From an uncultured Piscinibacter sp. (GTDB lineage: Bacteria; Pseudomonadota; Gammaproteobacteria; Burkholderiales; Burkholderiaceae_C), in contig NZ_CALFYO010000023.1 in assembly GCF_937952055.1 (NCBI RefSeq), forward strand, positions 1 through 43,934: a stretch of 43,934 bases of DNA, written 5' to 3'. Numbering within the stretch: the stretch's first letter is position 1; each line of letters starts with the position of its first letter. This document shows positions 16,833 through 32,230 of the stretch, piece after piece. Position numbers and translations under genes: made by a program. Under the pieces are notes generated by a model. It did no database searches and was not told the DNA's origin. It saw only the letters and a list, made by a program, of their open reading frames with translations.

Positions 16833-17318
16833 ATGGCGACCTTGCGAAGCCTCTGGCCCGCGATCTGCGGCGCGGCAGGGCTGCTCGCCGGCTGTACGGG
16901 CGTGGAACTGCAGAACCGGCAGCCGGCCCAGGAACTCGCGCAGGCGGCCAAGCCGCCCGGCTCGGTCTACACCGGCTGGCGCGTGTTCCAGGAGCGCTGC
17001 GCCGGCTGCCATGGCGGCGCGGCCACCGGCACGGCCAATGCGCCCGACCTGCTGCAGCGGGTGCAGTCGATGGGCCAGCGCCAGTTCGTCAGCCGCGTGC
17101 TCTACCGCTACGACTGGGGCATTCCTGCCGCGCGGGCCGGCAGCGAGACCGCCGCGCGCGAAGCCCTGGTCGAGGAGATCATGCAGCGCCGCGAGGGCGC
17201 GCTGGTGATGCCGGCCTGGCAGGGCGAGCCGAGCGTGAACGCGCACATCGCCGACCTCTACGCCTACCTTTCGGCACGCAGCGAAGGCCGGCAGGGGCCG
17301 GGGCGGCCGCTGCCGTAG
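16833..17318 (+). CDS. Monoheme cytochrome c lipoprotein
   Basis: A 161-residue protein. The ATG at 16833 has a strong GAGGAG ribosome-binding site 6 bases upstream; an in-frame GTG at 16827 lies inside that site. The signal ends LLAGC (Cys21), so it is a lipoprotein. One heme-binding motif CAGCH is present at 56-60, and Met126 (VMPAW) is the likely sixth ligand, giving a class I cytochrome c fold ending in the IADLYAYL helix. It is an electron carrier on the periplasmic face; its partner is unknown. Converges with the OsmC gene. Confidence 0.88.
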   Translation: MATLRSLWPAICGAAGLLAGCTGVELQNRQPAQELAQAAKPPGSVYTGWRVFQERCAGCHGGAATGTANAPDLLQRVQSMGQRQFVSRVLYRYDWGIPAARAGSETAAREALVEEIMQRREGALVMPAWQGEPSVNAHIADLYAYLSARSEGRQGPGRPLP

Positions 17319-17346
17319 ACACCGCCGTGCCGGGGGGCGGCTCGCG

Positions 17347-17901
17347 CTAGCCGGACCTGCTGTCCAGCGTGAGCGCGACCGGCACGCCAGCGCGCAGCGT
17401 CTGCAGCACCACACAGGCTCGCTCGGCGGCCCTGCAGAGCTGGTGCAGCCGCTGCGGCGGCGTGTCCGGCGCGACGCGCAATCGCGCGACGACGCGGATG
17501 TTCTGGAAACCCACCGGCACCTTCGGGTCCATGCCGAGCGTGCCGCGCACGTCGACCTCGGCGTGCACTTCGACGGACAGCGATTCGATGCGCACGCGAT
17601 AGACGTTGGCAACCATGCGCAGGCTCGATTCCTGGCAACTCGCCAGCGCGGCGCACAGCAGGTCGCCCGGCACCGGCGCGTCGTGCAGGCCGCCGATGGC
17701 GCCGTGAACCGCGAAGGTGATGTCGGCCATGGCCGAACTGCCGGCGCGTACCTGGCCATGCAGCGGGTCGTGCAGATCGTCGCTCGCGATCGATGCGTGG
17801 TCGACCACCATCGCCGTCTCCGGCGCCGAGCGGTAGCGCGCGCGCAGCGGCGCCTGCCGGTCGCGCACGTCCACCTCGACCCCCCTGCCACGGGCGGTCA
17901 T
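17347..17901 (-). CDS. OsmC family protein (first copy)
   Basis: A 184-residue protein with the OsmC/Ohr fold. The pair of cysteines expected for this peroxidase family can be placed: Cys89 in CAALASCQESSL and Cys163 in ERACVVLQTL; Cys83 and Cys156 are additional. The segment VPGDLLCAALASC starts the central helix as usual. OsmC proteins reduce organic hydroperoxides with thiols, but many relatives are uncharacterised. Its ATG overlaps the stop of the upstream DUF2917 gene (ATGA), so the two are translationally coupled and follow the methyltransferase gene. Confidence 0.85.
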   Translation of the reverse strand: MTARGRGVEVDVRDRQAPLRARYRSAPETAMVVDHASIASDDLHDPLHGQVRAGSSAMADITFAVHGAIGGLHDAPVPGDLLCAALASCQESSLRMVANVYRVRIESLSVEVHAEVDVRGTLGMDPKVPVGFQNIRVVARLRVAPDTPPQRLHQLCRAAERACVVLQTLRAGVPVALTLDSRSG

Positions 17902-18263
17902 GACCCTGTGCCCCCGAGGCCCATGCGCCCCTGGGCGCGCTCCGGCGCGAGGCGCAGCCGGCGGCCATCCGCCTGCACGAGCACGGCCGACCAGCGATGC
18001 CGCGGCCGCTCGTCCAGCCACACGCGCAGCCGCGACGGCCGCAGCGCCGAAACCATGAGGCGCGTGGCGCGGGCGTCGAGGGCCGCATCGCCGGGCGCGA
18101 GCAGCCAGTCCTGCGTGTGGCCGTCCTGCGTGATCCACAGCAGTCCGGCCTCGGCGCCGATCGCCACAGCGCCGGGGGCGCTCAGGTAGAGCAGCGCGTC
18201 GCGGTCCAGCTCGAGGCCGTAGCCGCGGCCGACGGCCCGCGCGGAGTCGGTGTCTTCTCTCAT
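17898..18263 (-). CDS. DUF2917 family protein
   Basis: A 121-residue protein starting at the ATG at 18263. The segment YLSAPGAVAIGAEAGLLWITQDG followed by DWLLAPGDAA is the usual DUF2917 pattern, a small cupin-like beta fold found mostly in Burkholderiales. Function is unknown. It sits between the methyltransferase (50 bases upstream) and OsmC (4-base overlap), probably in one operon with both. Confidence 0.78.
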   Translation of the reverse strand: MREDTDSARAVGRGYGLELDRDALLYLSAPGAVAIGAEAGLLWITQDGHTQDWLLAPGDAALDARATRLMVSALRPSRLRVWLDERPRHRWSAVLVQADGRRLRLAPERAQGRMGLGGTGS

Positions 18264-18313
18264 CTCGTTCTCCTGGCTCGCGGCCCGGCAAGGACCTGCG
18301 GGCGACAAGCGCG

Positions 18314-19156
18314 TCAGGCGCGGGTGACCACCACTTCGAGGTACTCGCTCGGCAGGACCAGAGAGCCCGGGCCGGCGCGGTTGAATCGCTCGAGCAGCGC
18401 GTGGATGTCGCGCTCCAGCGCGGCGGCGTTCGGGCCCAGCGCGGCGAACGCCTTGTGGACAGGCCCGTACCAGGTGCGGAAGACCTCGATCCAGTGCGCC
18501 GGCGAGCGGTAGCGCATCTGGAAGTGCCGGCTCTGGATGTCGATCGCCGCGGCCCCGTCGCCGAACAGCGACTGCAGGTGTGCCTCGGTGCCCCACAGCG
18601 CGGGCGAGCGTGCACCGGCCGGTGGCGGCAGGTGTGCGCCGATGGTCTTGAAGAGCTGCCCGATGAAGCCTTCGGGGGTCCAGTTGGCCAGCGCGATGCG
18701 GCCGCCCGGCCGGCACACGCGCAGCATCTCCGCGGCTGAGCGCGAATGGTCGGGCGCGAACATCACGCCGAAGGTCGACAGCACGAGGTCGAAGCTGGCA
18801 TCGGCGAACGGCAGGGCCTCGACATCGGCGACCTGGAACTGCACCGGCAACTGCTCGGCCTCGGCGCGGGCGCGGCCGCGACCGAGCAGCGCGGCGACGT
18901 AGTCCGTCGAGACGACACGGGCGCCGCGCCGGGCGGCGGCCAGCGTCGCGTTGCCGTTGCCGGCGGCGACGTCGAGCACCTGCTCGTCGGTGCGCACGTC
19001 GGCCGCCTCGCACAGCATCTCGCCGACGATCTGCAGGGTGGTGCCGACGACGGCGTAGTCGCCGGAGGCCCAGGCGGCCTGCTGCTTCTGCTTCAGTGCG
19101 GCCAGATCGGGCGCGGCGAGGGTGGGTGCGGCGGCAGGGGTGGTGAGCGTGCACAT
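18314..19156 (-). CDS. Class I SAM-dependent methyltransferase
   Basis: A 280-residue enzyme with a UbiE/Methyltransf_11-like Rossmann core: motif I VLDVAAGNGNATL at about 60-72, acidic VVSTDYV in strand 2, FQVADVEALPFADASFD (motif II/post-I) and LRVCRPGGRIALANW (motif III). The C-terminal part from about 175 is a substrate-specific lid (HWIEVFRTWYGPV). It starts at the ATG at 19156 and diverges from the second OsmC gene across a 252-base region. The methyl acceptor is unknown; a small molecule is likely. Confidence 0.87.
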   Translation of the reverse strand: MCTLTTPAAAPTLAAPDLAALKQKQQAAWASGDYAVVGTTLQIVGEMLCEAADVRTDEQVLDVAAGNGNATLAAARRGARVVSTDYVAALLGRGRARAEAEQLPVQFQVADVEALPFADASFDLVLSTFGVMFAPDHSRSAAEMLRVCRPGGRIALANWTPEGFIGQLFKTIGAHLPPPAGARSPALWGTEAHLQSLFGDGAAAIDIQSRHFQMRYRSPAHWIEVFRTWYGPVHKAFAALGPNAAALERDIHALLERFNRAGPGSLVLPSEYLEVVVTRA

Positions 19157-19298
19157 GGTGTTCCTTACAAGGTGGGTTGGAGGGCGGCATCCGGTGTGTC
19201 GGTGCCGGGCCAGTCTCGCGGCCACGCCGTCGGCTGTCCTGACCCGGCGTCCGCGCCGCCTCTCCTCGCGGCCGCCGTGCGTCCAGTGCGGCGCCACG

Positions 19299-19328
19299 AC
19301 TGACCGACCGTCCGGCGGAACTGACCGA
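19299..19328. promoter_or_regulatory. Candidate AraC-type operator (two direct repeats)
   Basis: ACTGACCGA occurs at 19299-19307 and again at 19320-19328, exactly 21 bases apart, with further matches on both flanks (about 13 of 17 positions shared). AraC-family proteins bind direct half-sites spaced by two helical turns. The site lies about 80 bases upstream of the OsmC gene whose operon encodes an AraC regulator, and also upstream of the divergent methyltransferase gene. Binding is inferred. Confidence 0.45.
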
Positions 19329-19408
19329 GCGGCCGCACACCGGCACGCGCCGTGCTGCCGCAGAGCGGCGGCCAGCACAATCGGGCGCTGTCACGCCGGA
19401 GGAAACCC

Positions 19409-19930
19409 ATGGATGCGAAATCGATCGCCGAGGCCGTGCAGCGGGTCGAGCAGGCCTTCGCACGCAAACCCGGGCTGGCCCGGCACGACGACCTGCCTGC
19501 GCTTGCCACGCTCGCCGAAGGGCTGCGGGTGCGCGTCGAGCTCCCCGGGGGCGCCGCCCTGTACACCGACCTGCCGCCGCAGATGGGCGGCGAAGGAGCG
19601 GGTGTGCCGCCGGGCTGGCTGATGCGTGCGGGCCTGGCCTCCTGCCTGACGACGGCGGTGGCGCTGCGTGCGGCGTGTCTGGGCATCGAACTGCGTGCCC
19701 TGTCCGTGCGTGCGCTCAGCGAGTCCGACGCGCGCGGTCTGCTCGACGTCGAGCCGGCCGTTGCGGCGGGGCCCCTGGGGCTCACACTGAACGTCGCCCT
19801 CGAGGCGGTGGGTGCCGACGAGGCGACGCTGCGCGAGTTGGTCGCCTGGGCCGATGCGCATTCCCCGCTGTCGGACGCGGTGCGGCGGGCGATCGACCTG
19901 CGCGTCCGCTTCGAGGCGCAGGCGGCCTGA
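19409..19930 (+). CDS. OsmC-like protein (second copy, one cysteine changed)
   Basis: A 173-residue protein with a GGAGGAAA ribosome-binding site upstream of the ATG at 19409. The central helix begins WLMRAGLASCLTTAVALRA, so the first reactive cysteine (Cys79) is present. The position usually held by the second cysteine falls in WADAHSPLSDAV, where there is only Ser; no Cys follows residue 90. If that alignment is right, it cannot work as a standard two-cysteine hydroperoxide reductase. The stop is 2 bases from the start of the AraC regulator gene, so the pair is one operon. Confidence 0.82.
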   Translation: MDAKSIAEAVQRVEQAFARKPGLARHDDLPALATLAEGLRVRVELPGGAALYTDLPPQMGGEGAGVPPGWLMRAGLASCLTTAVALRAACLGIELRALSVRALSESDARGLLDVEPAVAAGPLGLTLNVALEAVGADEATLRELVAWADAHSPLSDAVRRAIDLRVRFEAQAA

Positions 19931-19932
19931 GC

Positions 19933-20904
19933 ATGGACGCACTGTCCGAGGTGCTTCGCGTCGTGCGCCTGAGCGGTGCGGTGTTCTTCAATGCCAGCTT
20001 CAGCGCACCTTGGTGCTTCTCCTCGCCCGAGGCCACCTCGGTGAAGCAGACCCTGCATCCGGGCGCCGAGCGCGTGGTGATCTACCACCTGGTCACCGAG
20101 GGCGAGTGCCGTCTCGAGGTCGACGGCCTGCCGCCGACGCAGCTGCGTGCCGGCGACGTGGTCGTCTTTCCGCATGGCGACGCCCACCGCATGGCTTCCG
20201 CGCCCGACGTGGCGGCGGCGCCCTCGGCCAACCTGCGCGCGTTGCTGCAGCGGCGGCCGCGGCGCGTCCGCTACGGCGGCGGCGGGGCGGGCACGCGTTT
20301 CGTCTGCGGCTACCTGGCCTGCGATCCACGGCTGTGCCGACCGATCCTGACCGCGCTGCCGCGCGTCGTCGTGGTGCACCTGCGCGACGCGCCGGGCGGC
20401 GACTGGCTGGAGGCCTCGATCCGCTATGCCGTGGCCGAGGCCGCGTCACCGCGGCCGGGCGGGGAGGGCGTGTTGGCCAAGCTTTCCGAGGTGCTGTTCG
20501 TCGAGACGCTGCGCCGGCACGTCGAACAGCTCGCCCCCGAGCAGACCGGCTGGCTGGCCGGCCTGCGCGACCGTGTCGTCGGCAGGGCACTGGCCGCGCT
20601 GCACGAGCGGCCGGCGCACGCCTGGACGCTGGAGACCCTCGCGCGCGAGGCCGGCAGCTCGCGCACCGTGCTGACCGAGCGCTTCGGCCACTTTGTCGGC
20701 CAGGCGCCGATGCACTACCTGATGCGCTGGCGCATGGCGCTTGCCGCGAACCTGTTGCGCAGCAGCTCGCTGGACCTGGCGCGCATCGCCGAGGAAGTCG
20801 GCTACGACACCGACACGGCGTTCATCCGCGCCTTCCGGCGCGAGTTCGGCAACCCGCCGGCGACCTGGCGGCGCGATCAGCGCGAAGCGGCGGTGGCGGG
20901 CTGA
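19933..20904 (+). CDS. AraC family regulator with cupin sensor domain
   Basis: A 323-residue regulator. The N-terminal cupin domain (about 10-190, cupin_6 type) includes GECRLEVDGLPPTQLRAGDVVVF followed by PHGDAHRM. The C-terminal AraC double helix-turn-helix (about 220-318) has WTLETLAREAGSSRTVLTERF and LARIAEEVGYDTDTAFIRAFRREFG. Starting 2 bases after the OsmC stop, it likely controls its own operon; a direct repeat with 21-base spacing sits in the promoter region at 19299-19328. The inducer is unknown. Confidence 0.88.
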   Translation: MDALSEVLRVVRLSGAVFFNASFSAPWCFSSPEATSVKQTLHPGAERVVIYHLVTEGECRLEVDGLPPTQLRAGDVVVFPHGDAHRMASAPDVAAAPSANLRALLQRRPRRVRYGGGGAGTRFVCGYLACDPRLCRPILTALPRVVVVHLRDAPGGDWLEASIRYAVAEAASPRPGGEGVLAKLSEVLFVETLRRHVEQLAPEQTGWLAGLRDRVVGRALAALHERPAHAWTLETLAREAGSSRTVLTERFGHFVGQAPMHYLMRWRMALAANLLRSSSLDLARIAEEVGYDTDTAFIRAFRREFGNPPATWRRDQREAAVAG

Positions 20905-21016
20905 TGCGCCCCACTGCGGCACCTCGGCGCCGAAGTGTTGTCCCGCCGCAAATGTCGGCAGTCTGTTTGAGGCCGCGCAATGCACCCGCCCCGAGGCTGG
21001 GCGTCAATGCGGGCGC

Positions 21017-21901
21017 ATGAGCGCTGACTTTCCGGTCCCCACGGCCCTGGCCGACCTGCTGGACATCCTGCCCGATGCGGTGGTGATCGTCACCGCGCAG
21101 GGTGTCATCGGATACGTCAACCCCGCGGTACGCGCGCTGCTTGGCTATGCGCGCGACGAGATCGTCGGCCAGCCGCTGTCGACACTCGTGCCGCAGGCGA
21201 TGCGCGCGCGCCACGAGGCCATGGTCGAGAAGTTCCGGGACGGCGGCGCGCCGACGATGATGGGCTCCCGCCCGGTGCTGCGCGCGGTGCACAAGACGGG
21301 CCGGCTGGTGCCGGTCTCGATCTCCTTGTGCAACATGCCGCTGAGCAACGGCGAGGTGGCGTCGGTGGCGGTGGTGCACGACATCTCGCTGCTGCACACG
21401 CACCTCGACCGTGCGACCCTGCAGGCGCAGACCGATGCGCTCACCGGCCTGGGCAACCGCCTGCTGCTGTCGCGACAGATCCAGGCCGACCTGGAGAACG
21501 CGCGGCCGTTCGCGCTGCTGTTGATGGACCTGACCGGATTCAAGGGGCTGAACGACCGCCATGGCCACGCGGCAGGCGATGACGCGCTGTGCGTCGTCGG
21601 CCAGCGCCTGCAGAGCCTGGTGCGCGACACCGACGTGGCCGCGCGCCTGGGCGGCGACGAGTTCGTGCTGGTGCTGGACGGGCTGACCGACACCGGCCGC
21701 CTGCAGGCGATCGCGCAGTCGGTGGCCGACAGCCTGGCGCGGCCGCTGCGCCTGGAGGGTGTGACGGTCACGCTGGGCGTGAACATCGGCGGCGCACTCT
21801 ACCCGGGCCACGGCGACACCGAGAACGAGTTGCTCGGGGCCGCGGACCGTGCGATGTACGAGGCCAAGCAGGCAAGGCAGGCCTACCGGCTGGCGGACTG
21901 A
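21017..21901 (+). CDS. PAS-GGDEF diguanylate cyclase
   Basis: A 294-residue cytoplasmic protein from the ATG at 21017. A PAS domain (about 12-125) opens LDILPDAVVIVTAQGVIGYVNPA and includes LLGYARDEIVGQPLSTLVP. A GGDEF domain follows (about 138-290): TDALTGLGNR, then the active-site motif GGDEF at 212-216. The inhibitory site RDTD (203-206) lies five residues before it, so product inhibition by c-di-GMP should operate. It makes c-di-GMP from two GTP in response to whatever the PAS domain senses. It stands alone, 112 bases after the AraC gene. Confidence 0.92.
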   Translation: MSADFPVPTALADLLDILPDAVVIVTAQGVIGYVNPAVRALLGYARDEIVGQPLSTLVPQAMRARHEAMVEKFRDGGAPTMMGSRPVLRAVHKTGRLVPVSISLCNMPLSNGEVASVAVVHDISLLHTHLDRATLQAQTDALTGLGNRLLLSRQIQADLENARPFALLLMDLTGFKGLNDRHGHAAGDDALCVVGQRLQSLVRDTDVAARLGGDEFVLVLDGLTDTGRLQAIAQSVADSLARPLRLEGVTVTLGVNIGGALYPGHGDTENELLGAADRAMYEAKQARQAYRLAD

Positions 21902-21925
21902 GGGCCTCGCCCCGCACCACGAGAA

Positions 21926-21950
21926 GGCCCCGGCGCCAGGCGCCGGGGCC
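21926..21950. terminator. GC-rich hairpin between convergent genes
   Basis: A perfect 12-bp inverted repeat (GGCCCCGGCGCC and its complement) separated by one base, between the stops of the diguanylate cyclase (21901) and glpV (22008). No long T-run follows on either strand, although the minus-strand exit reads TTCTC. It is positioned to act as a bidirectional terminator. Confidence 0.5.
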
Positions 21951-22007
21951 CGGAAAGACGCGGCGGGCAGCCGCCGCGTTCAGGTCCGGTTCACACCATG
22001 CGCCGCA

Positions 22008-23807
<1,800 letters not shown>

Positions 23808-23898
23808 GTCCATCTCCTCGTTCTTCGGCTTCCCCGTGTGCGTTGGTGTCAACACGGCCCCGGGGAAGCTCCGGGCCGGATTGCGAAAGCGGGAACGA

Positions 23899-24207
23899 TC
23901 AGCCGCGCCGCATGATCAGCGCGAGCAGCGCCATTGAGAGCACGAAGCTGATCCAGATCGACGGTTCGTGCGCCAGGCTCAGCCATGCCATCAGCTTGTC
24001 GCTGATCGCGACGAAGGCCAGGTTCACGTAGGCCGCGCTGAGCAGGCCGATGAAGAGGCGGTCGCCGCGGGTGGTGGCGATCGGCAGGAAACCCTTGCGC
24101 TCGACGGTCGGCGAGCGCAGCTCCCACACCGTCATGCCGACCAGCATCAGCACGATGCAGGTGAAGAAGACCGCCACCGGCAGGGTCCAGGCCATCCAGT
24201 TGAACAT
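23899..24207 (-). CDS. glpU: Small membrane subunit GlpU (DUF2160)
   Basis: A 102-residue protein with three hydrophobic helices (about 5-28, 48-68, 80-99): FNWMAWTLPVAVFF, then DRLFIGLLSAAYVNLAF and WISFVLSMALLALIM. It matches the DUF2160 family, which is found between permease and binding-protein genes of glycerol importers. Its role is unclear; an accessory or assembly subunit is inferred. A GGAGGG ribosome-binding site precedes the ATG, and glpQ ends 30 bases upstream. Confidence 0.85.
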   Translation of the reverse strand: MFNWMAWTLPVAVFFTCIVLMLVGMTVWELRSPTVERKGFLPIATTRGDRLFIGLLSAAYVNLAFVAISDKLMAWLSLAHEPSIWISFVLSMALLALIMRRG

Positions 24208-24237
24208 CTCACGCCCTCCAGAAATGACGACGTTCGC

Positions 24238-25923
<1,686 letters not shown>

Positions 25924-25927
<4 letters not shown>

Positions 25928-26003
25928 GGGGCCCCCTTCGCGCCTGCGGCGCGGTCTCCCCGAGGAGGAAGTCCGCCCGACTCGAGGCGTCTCGGTGTCT
26001 GGT

Positions 26004-26007
<4 letters not shown>
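25924..26007 (-). other. Mini-ORF bridging the glpT-glpP gap
   Basis: A 27-codon frame fills the whole gap between glpT and glpP. Its ATG overlaps the glpT stop as ATGA (26007-26004) and its own stop overlaps the glpP start as ATGA (25927-25924). The peptide is Gly/Pro/Arg-rich with no recognisable domain. It may be a translational relay, or simply a fortuitous frame through a repetitive intergenic element. Confidence 0.3.
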
Positions 26008-27038
<1,031 letters not shown>

Positions 27039-27039
27039 G

Positions 27040-27120
27040 TCAGGACTCCCACCGGACCCACACGAGGAGGGCCTGCGCCCCCACGGCGGGCCGCGAACGA
27101 AGGTGAGTTCGGGCGTGCAT
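27040..27120 (-). other. Mini-ORF bridging the glpS-glpT gap
   Basis: A 26-residue frame fills the gap between glpS and glpT. It starts one base after the glpS stop and stops one base before the glpT ATG (both junctions read TGACATG). The peptide begins MHARTHLRSRPAVG and ends WVRWES, with no known motif. Its DNA (GGGGGCGCAGGCCCTCCTCG core) resembles intergenic repeat sequences I associate with Burkholderiales, so a repeat origin is likely. Confidence 0.3.
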
Positions 27121-27121
27121 G

Positions 27122-28176
<1,055 letters not shown>

Positions 28177-28186
<10 letters not shown>

Positions 28187-29814
28187 TGGGTCTCCGTCGG
28201 GGCCGAAGCCAGGGTACCCCAGTGCCGGCGGCACCAGTCGTCCACCGCGGCGCGGTGGCGTTCGTCGTAATGCAGGCCGAGCTTGCTGCGCCGCCACAGC
28301 ACGTCGTCGGCGCAGCGTGCCCACTCCTCGTCGTGCAGGAACTGCAGTTCGGCCTCGTGCAGGCCGGGCGCAACCTCGGGGCCCAGCGGCCGCCTCAGCA
28401 ACTCGACGGCACGCGCGCCGTAGGCGCGTGCCAGGCGGCGCACCAGCGGCGTCGGCAGCTCGGGATGGGCCAGCGCCAGGGCCTGCACGAAGCGGCTGAA
28501 ATCGGTGTCGGGCCGCTGCGGCGCGCCGATGGTGGCGCTAAGGTCGCCGCCGGGCAAGAAGGTGCGCTCGGTCCAGGCGCCGCGTGCCGCCTTCAGCGGT
28601 GCGGCCAGCAGGTCGGCGGCTTCCTCGGCGAGCCTGCGGAAGGTGGTGATCTTGCCGCCCCAGACGTTCAGCAGCGGCGCCTGAGCGACGTCGAGTTCGA
28701 GCGAATAGTCGCGCGTCACCGCGGAGGGGTCGCCCGACTCGTCGTCGAGCAGCGGGCGTACGCCGGAGTAGCTCCACACCACGTCGGTCGGCGCCACGGC
28801 GCGCGAGAAGTAGCGGCTCGCCTGCGCGCACAGGTAGGCAATCTCGTCGATGTCGATGCGTGCGGCGCCGATCGCGCCGCGGTGCTCCACGTCGGTGGTG
28901 CCGATCAGCGTGAAGTCCGCTTCGTAGGGGATGGCGAAGATGATGCGCTTGTCGGGATTCTGGAAGATGTAGGCATGGTCGTGGTCGAACATCTTCGGCA
29001 CGACGATGTGGCTGCCTTTCACCAGCCGAAGCGACTTCTGTCTCGGCGCGTGCGCATGTTCGGCGAGGAACTGCGCCGCCCAGGGGCCGGCGGCATTGAC
29101 CAGCGCGCGCGCCGTCACCGCGCGCCGCTCGCCTTGCAGGCCCTGCAGCGTCGCCTGCCACTGCGCCGCGCCGCGCTTCGCATCAACGCAGGTGGTGCGT
29201 GTCAGCACGGTGGCGCCGTGCGAGCGCGCGTCCAGCGCGTTGAGCACGACCAGCCTTGCGTCGTCGACCCAGCCGTCCGAGTAGACGAAGCCCTGGCGGA
29301 ACGTCTTCTTCAGCGGCGCCCCGGTCGGGTGCGAGCGCAGGTCCACGGTCGTCGAGCCGGGCAGCACCTCCCGGCGCGCCAGATGGTCGTAGAGGAACAG
29401 GCCGGCGCGGATCATCCACGCCGGACGCATGCCGGGGTCGTGCGGCATCACGAAGCGCAGCGGCCACATGATGTGCGGCGCGCTCTTGAGCAGCACCTCG
29501 CGTTCGGCCAGCGCCTTTCGCACCAGCGAGAACTCGTAGTACTCGAGGTAGCGCAGGCCGCCGTGGATGAGCTTGGTCGACGACGAGGAGGTGTGCGAAG
29601 CCAGATCGTCCTTTTCCGCCACCACGACCTTCAGGCCGCGGCCGGCGAGGTCGCGCGCGATGCCTGCGCCGTTGATGCCGCCGCCCACGACGAGCACGTC
29701 GCAGTCGATCGCAACATCGGCCGCGCCAGGGTCGCGCCAGCCGTCGGGGCGGGGGTGGTTCAAGCAGTCTCCGTCGGGGATGGCCGCGGCGCGGGCGGTC
29801 GGTTCGTGCTGCAT
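28177..29814 (-). CDS. glpD: Glycerol-3-phosphate dehydrogenase, FAD-dependent
   Basis: A 545-residue flavoprotein from the ATG at 29814 (MQHEPTARA). The FAD-binding motif DVLVVGGGINGAGIARDLA sits near residue 39-57, with the family block SSSSTKLIHGGLRYLE just after. VNAAGPWA and SYSGVRPLL are further conserved GlpD/GlpA segments, and a C-terminal DAO_C-like domain follows from about 390. It oxidises glycerol-3-phosphate to dihydroxyacetone phosphate at the inner membrane, passing electrons to quinone. It is first in the operon; a tandem repeat at 29825-29844 lies in its leader and a promoter at 29858-29886. Confidence 0.93.
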
Positions 29815-29824
29815 TCGCAGCGTT

Positions 29825-29844
29825 TTCGTTTGTGTTCGTTTGTG
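29825..29844. promoter_or_regulatory. Candidate GlpR operator (tandem TTCGTTTGTG)
   Basis: TTCGTTTGTG is repeated twice without spacing (29825-29834 and 29835-29844) between the divergent glpD and glpR genes. TTCG-containing direct repeats are typical recognition elements of DeoR/GlpR regulators. The position, just downstream of the predicted glpD start of transcription, suits repression. GlpR is encoded next door. Confidence 0.65.
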
Positions 29845-29857
29845 CGCTTCTTTTTTC

Positions 29858-29886
29858 TTTTTAGCCCAGAAGCGCGCAGGTGGCAA
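29858..29886 (-). promoter_or_regulatory. Candidate sigma-70 promoter of glpD operon
   Basis: Read on the minus strand, TTGCCA (29886-29881) and TAAAAA (29863-29858) are separated by 17 bases, a good -35/-10 pair. Transcription would begin near 29851, immediately before the tandem TTCGTTTGTG repeat. Confidence 0.5.
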
Positions 29887-29936
29887 GTTGGGTAAGCCCT
29901 GTGGTTTTCCCGCAAGAGCCCGCTACGCTCGCCGCC

Positions 29937-30700
29937 ATGACGCCCAATCCCCGCCAGTCGGATCTGCTCGAGGAGGTGCGCGTGCGCGGCTCGGTGTCGG
30001 TGGAGGCGCTGGCCGAGCGCTTCGGCGTGACGTTGCAGACGGTGCGCCGCGACGTGAAGCTGCTCTCCGACGAGGGCCTGCTGGCACGCTTCCACGGCGG
30101 CGTGCGCGTGCCCGCCTCGACCACCGAGAACATCGCCTACCGCCAGCGGCAGAAGCTCAACGAGCAGGCCAAGCAGCGCATCGCGCGTGCGGTGGCGAAG
30201 GCGGTGCCGGAGAACTGCTCGCTGATCATCAACATCGGCACGACCACCGAGGCGATCGCGCACGAGCTGCTGCGCCACAAGGGGCTGCGCGTGATCACCA
30301 ACAACCTCAACGTCGCAGCGATCCTGTCGGACAATCCGGACTGCGAGGTCATCGTCGCCGGCGGCGTGGTGCGCGGGCGCGACCGCGGCATCGTCGGCGA
30401 GGCGACGGTGGACTTCATCGCGCAGTTCAAGGTCGACATCGCGCTGATCGGCATCTCGGCGATCGAGGCCGATGGCACGCTGCGCGACTTCGACTACCGC
30501 GAGGTGAAGGTGGCGCGAGCGATCATCGAACATTCGCGCGAGGTCTGGCTGGCCGCCGACCACAGCAAGTTCAACCGGCCGGCGATGGTCGAGCTGGCGC
30601 GGCTCGACCAGATCGACGCGCTCTACACCGACACCGAACCGCCCGCACCCTTTCCCGCGCTGCTCGCGGAGGCCGGCGTCAGCTGCCACGTGGCCGAACC

Positions 30701-30704
<4 letters not shown>
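29937..30704 (+). CDS. glpR: DeoR family glycerol regulon repressor GlpR
   Basis: A 255-residue repressor. The N-terminal DeoR helix-turn-helix (about 5-57) has VSVEALAERFGVTLQTVRRDVKL; a DeoRC ligand-binding domain follows (about 75-235) with IINIGTTTEAIAHEL (sugar-phosphate pocket), VITNNLNVAAIL and DIALIGISAI. GlpR-type proteins respond to glycerol-3-phosphate. Divergent from the glpD operon and overlapping glpK by the ATGA at 30701-30704, it is placed to control both directions through the repeat at 29825-29844. Confidence 0.92.
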
Positions 30705-32194
<1,490 letters not shown>

Positions 32195-32200
32195 GCTCGG

Positions 32201-32230
32201 CCCCTGCTGACACCACGCTGTCAGCAGGGG
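32201..32230. promoter_or_regulatory. Perfect 12-bp palindrome upstream of WYL regulator
   Basis: CCCCTGCTGACA (32201-32212) and its exact complement TGTCAGCAGGGG (32219-32230) are separated by six bases. It begins 7 bases after the glpK stop and ends 40 bases before the WYL regulator start. No T-tract follows on either strand, so an operator (autoregulation by the WYL protein) is more likely than an intrinsic terminator, though both remain possible. Confidence 0.55.

Noticed and set aside
32201..32230. Palindrome read as an intrinsic terminator for glpRK
   Set aside because: The stem is strong but no T-run follows, and its position before a regulator fits an operator better. Not fully excluded.
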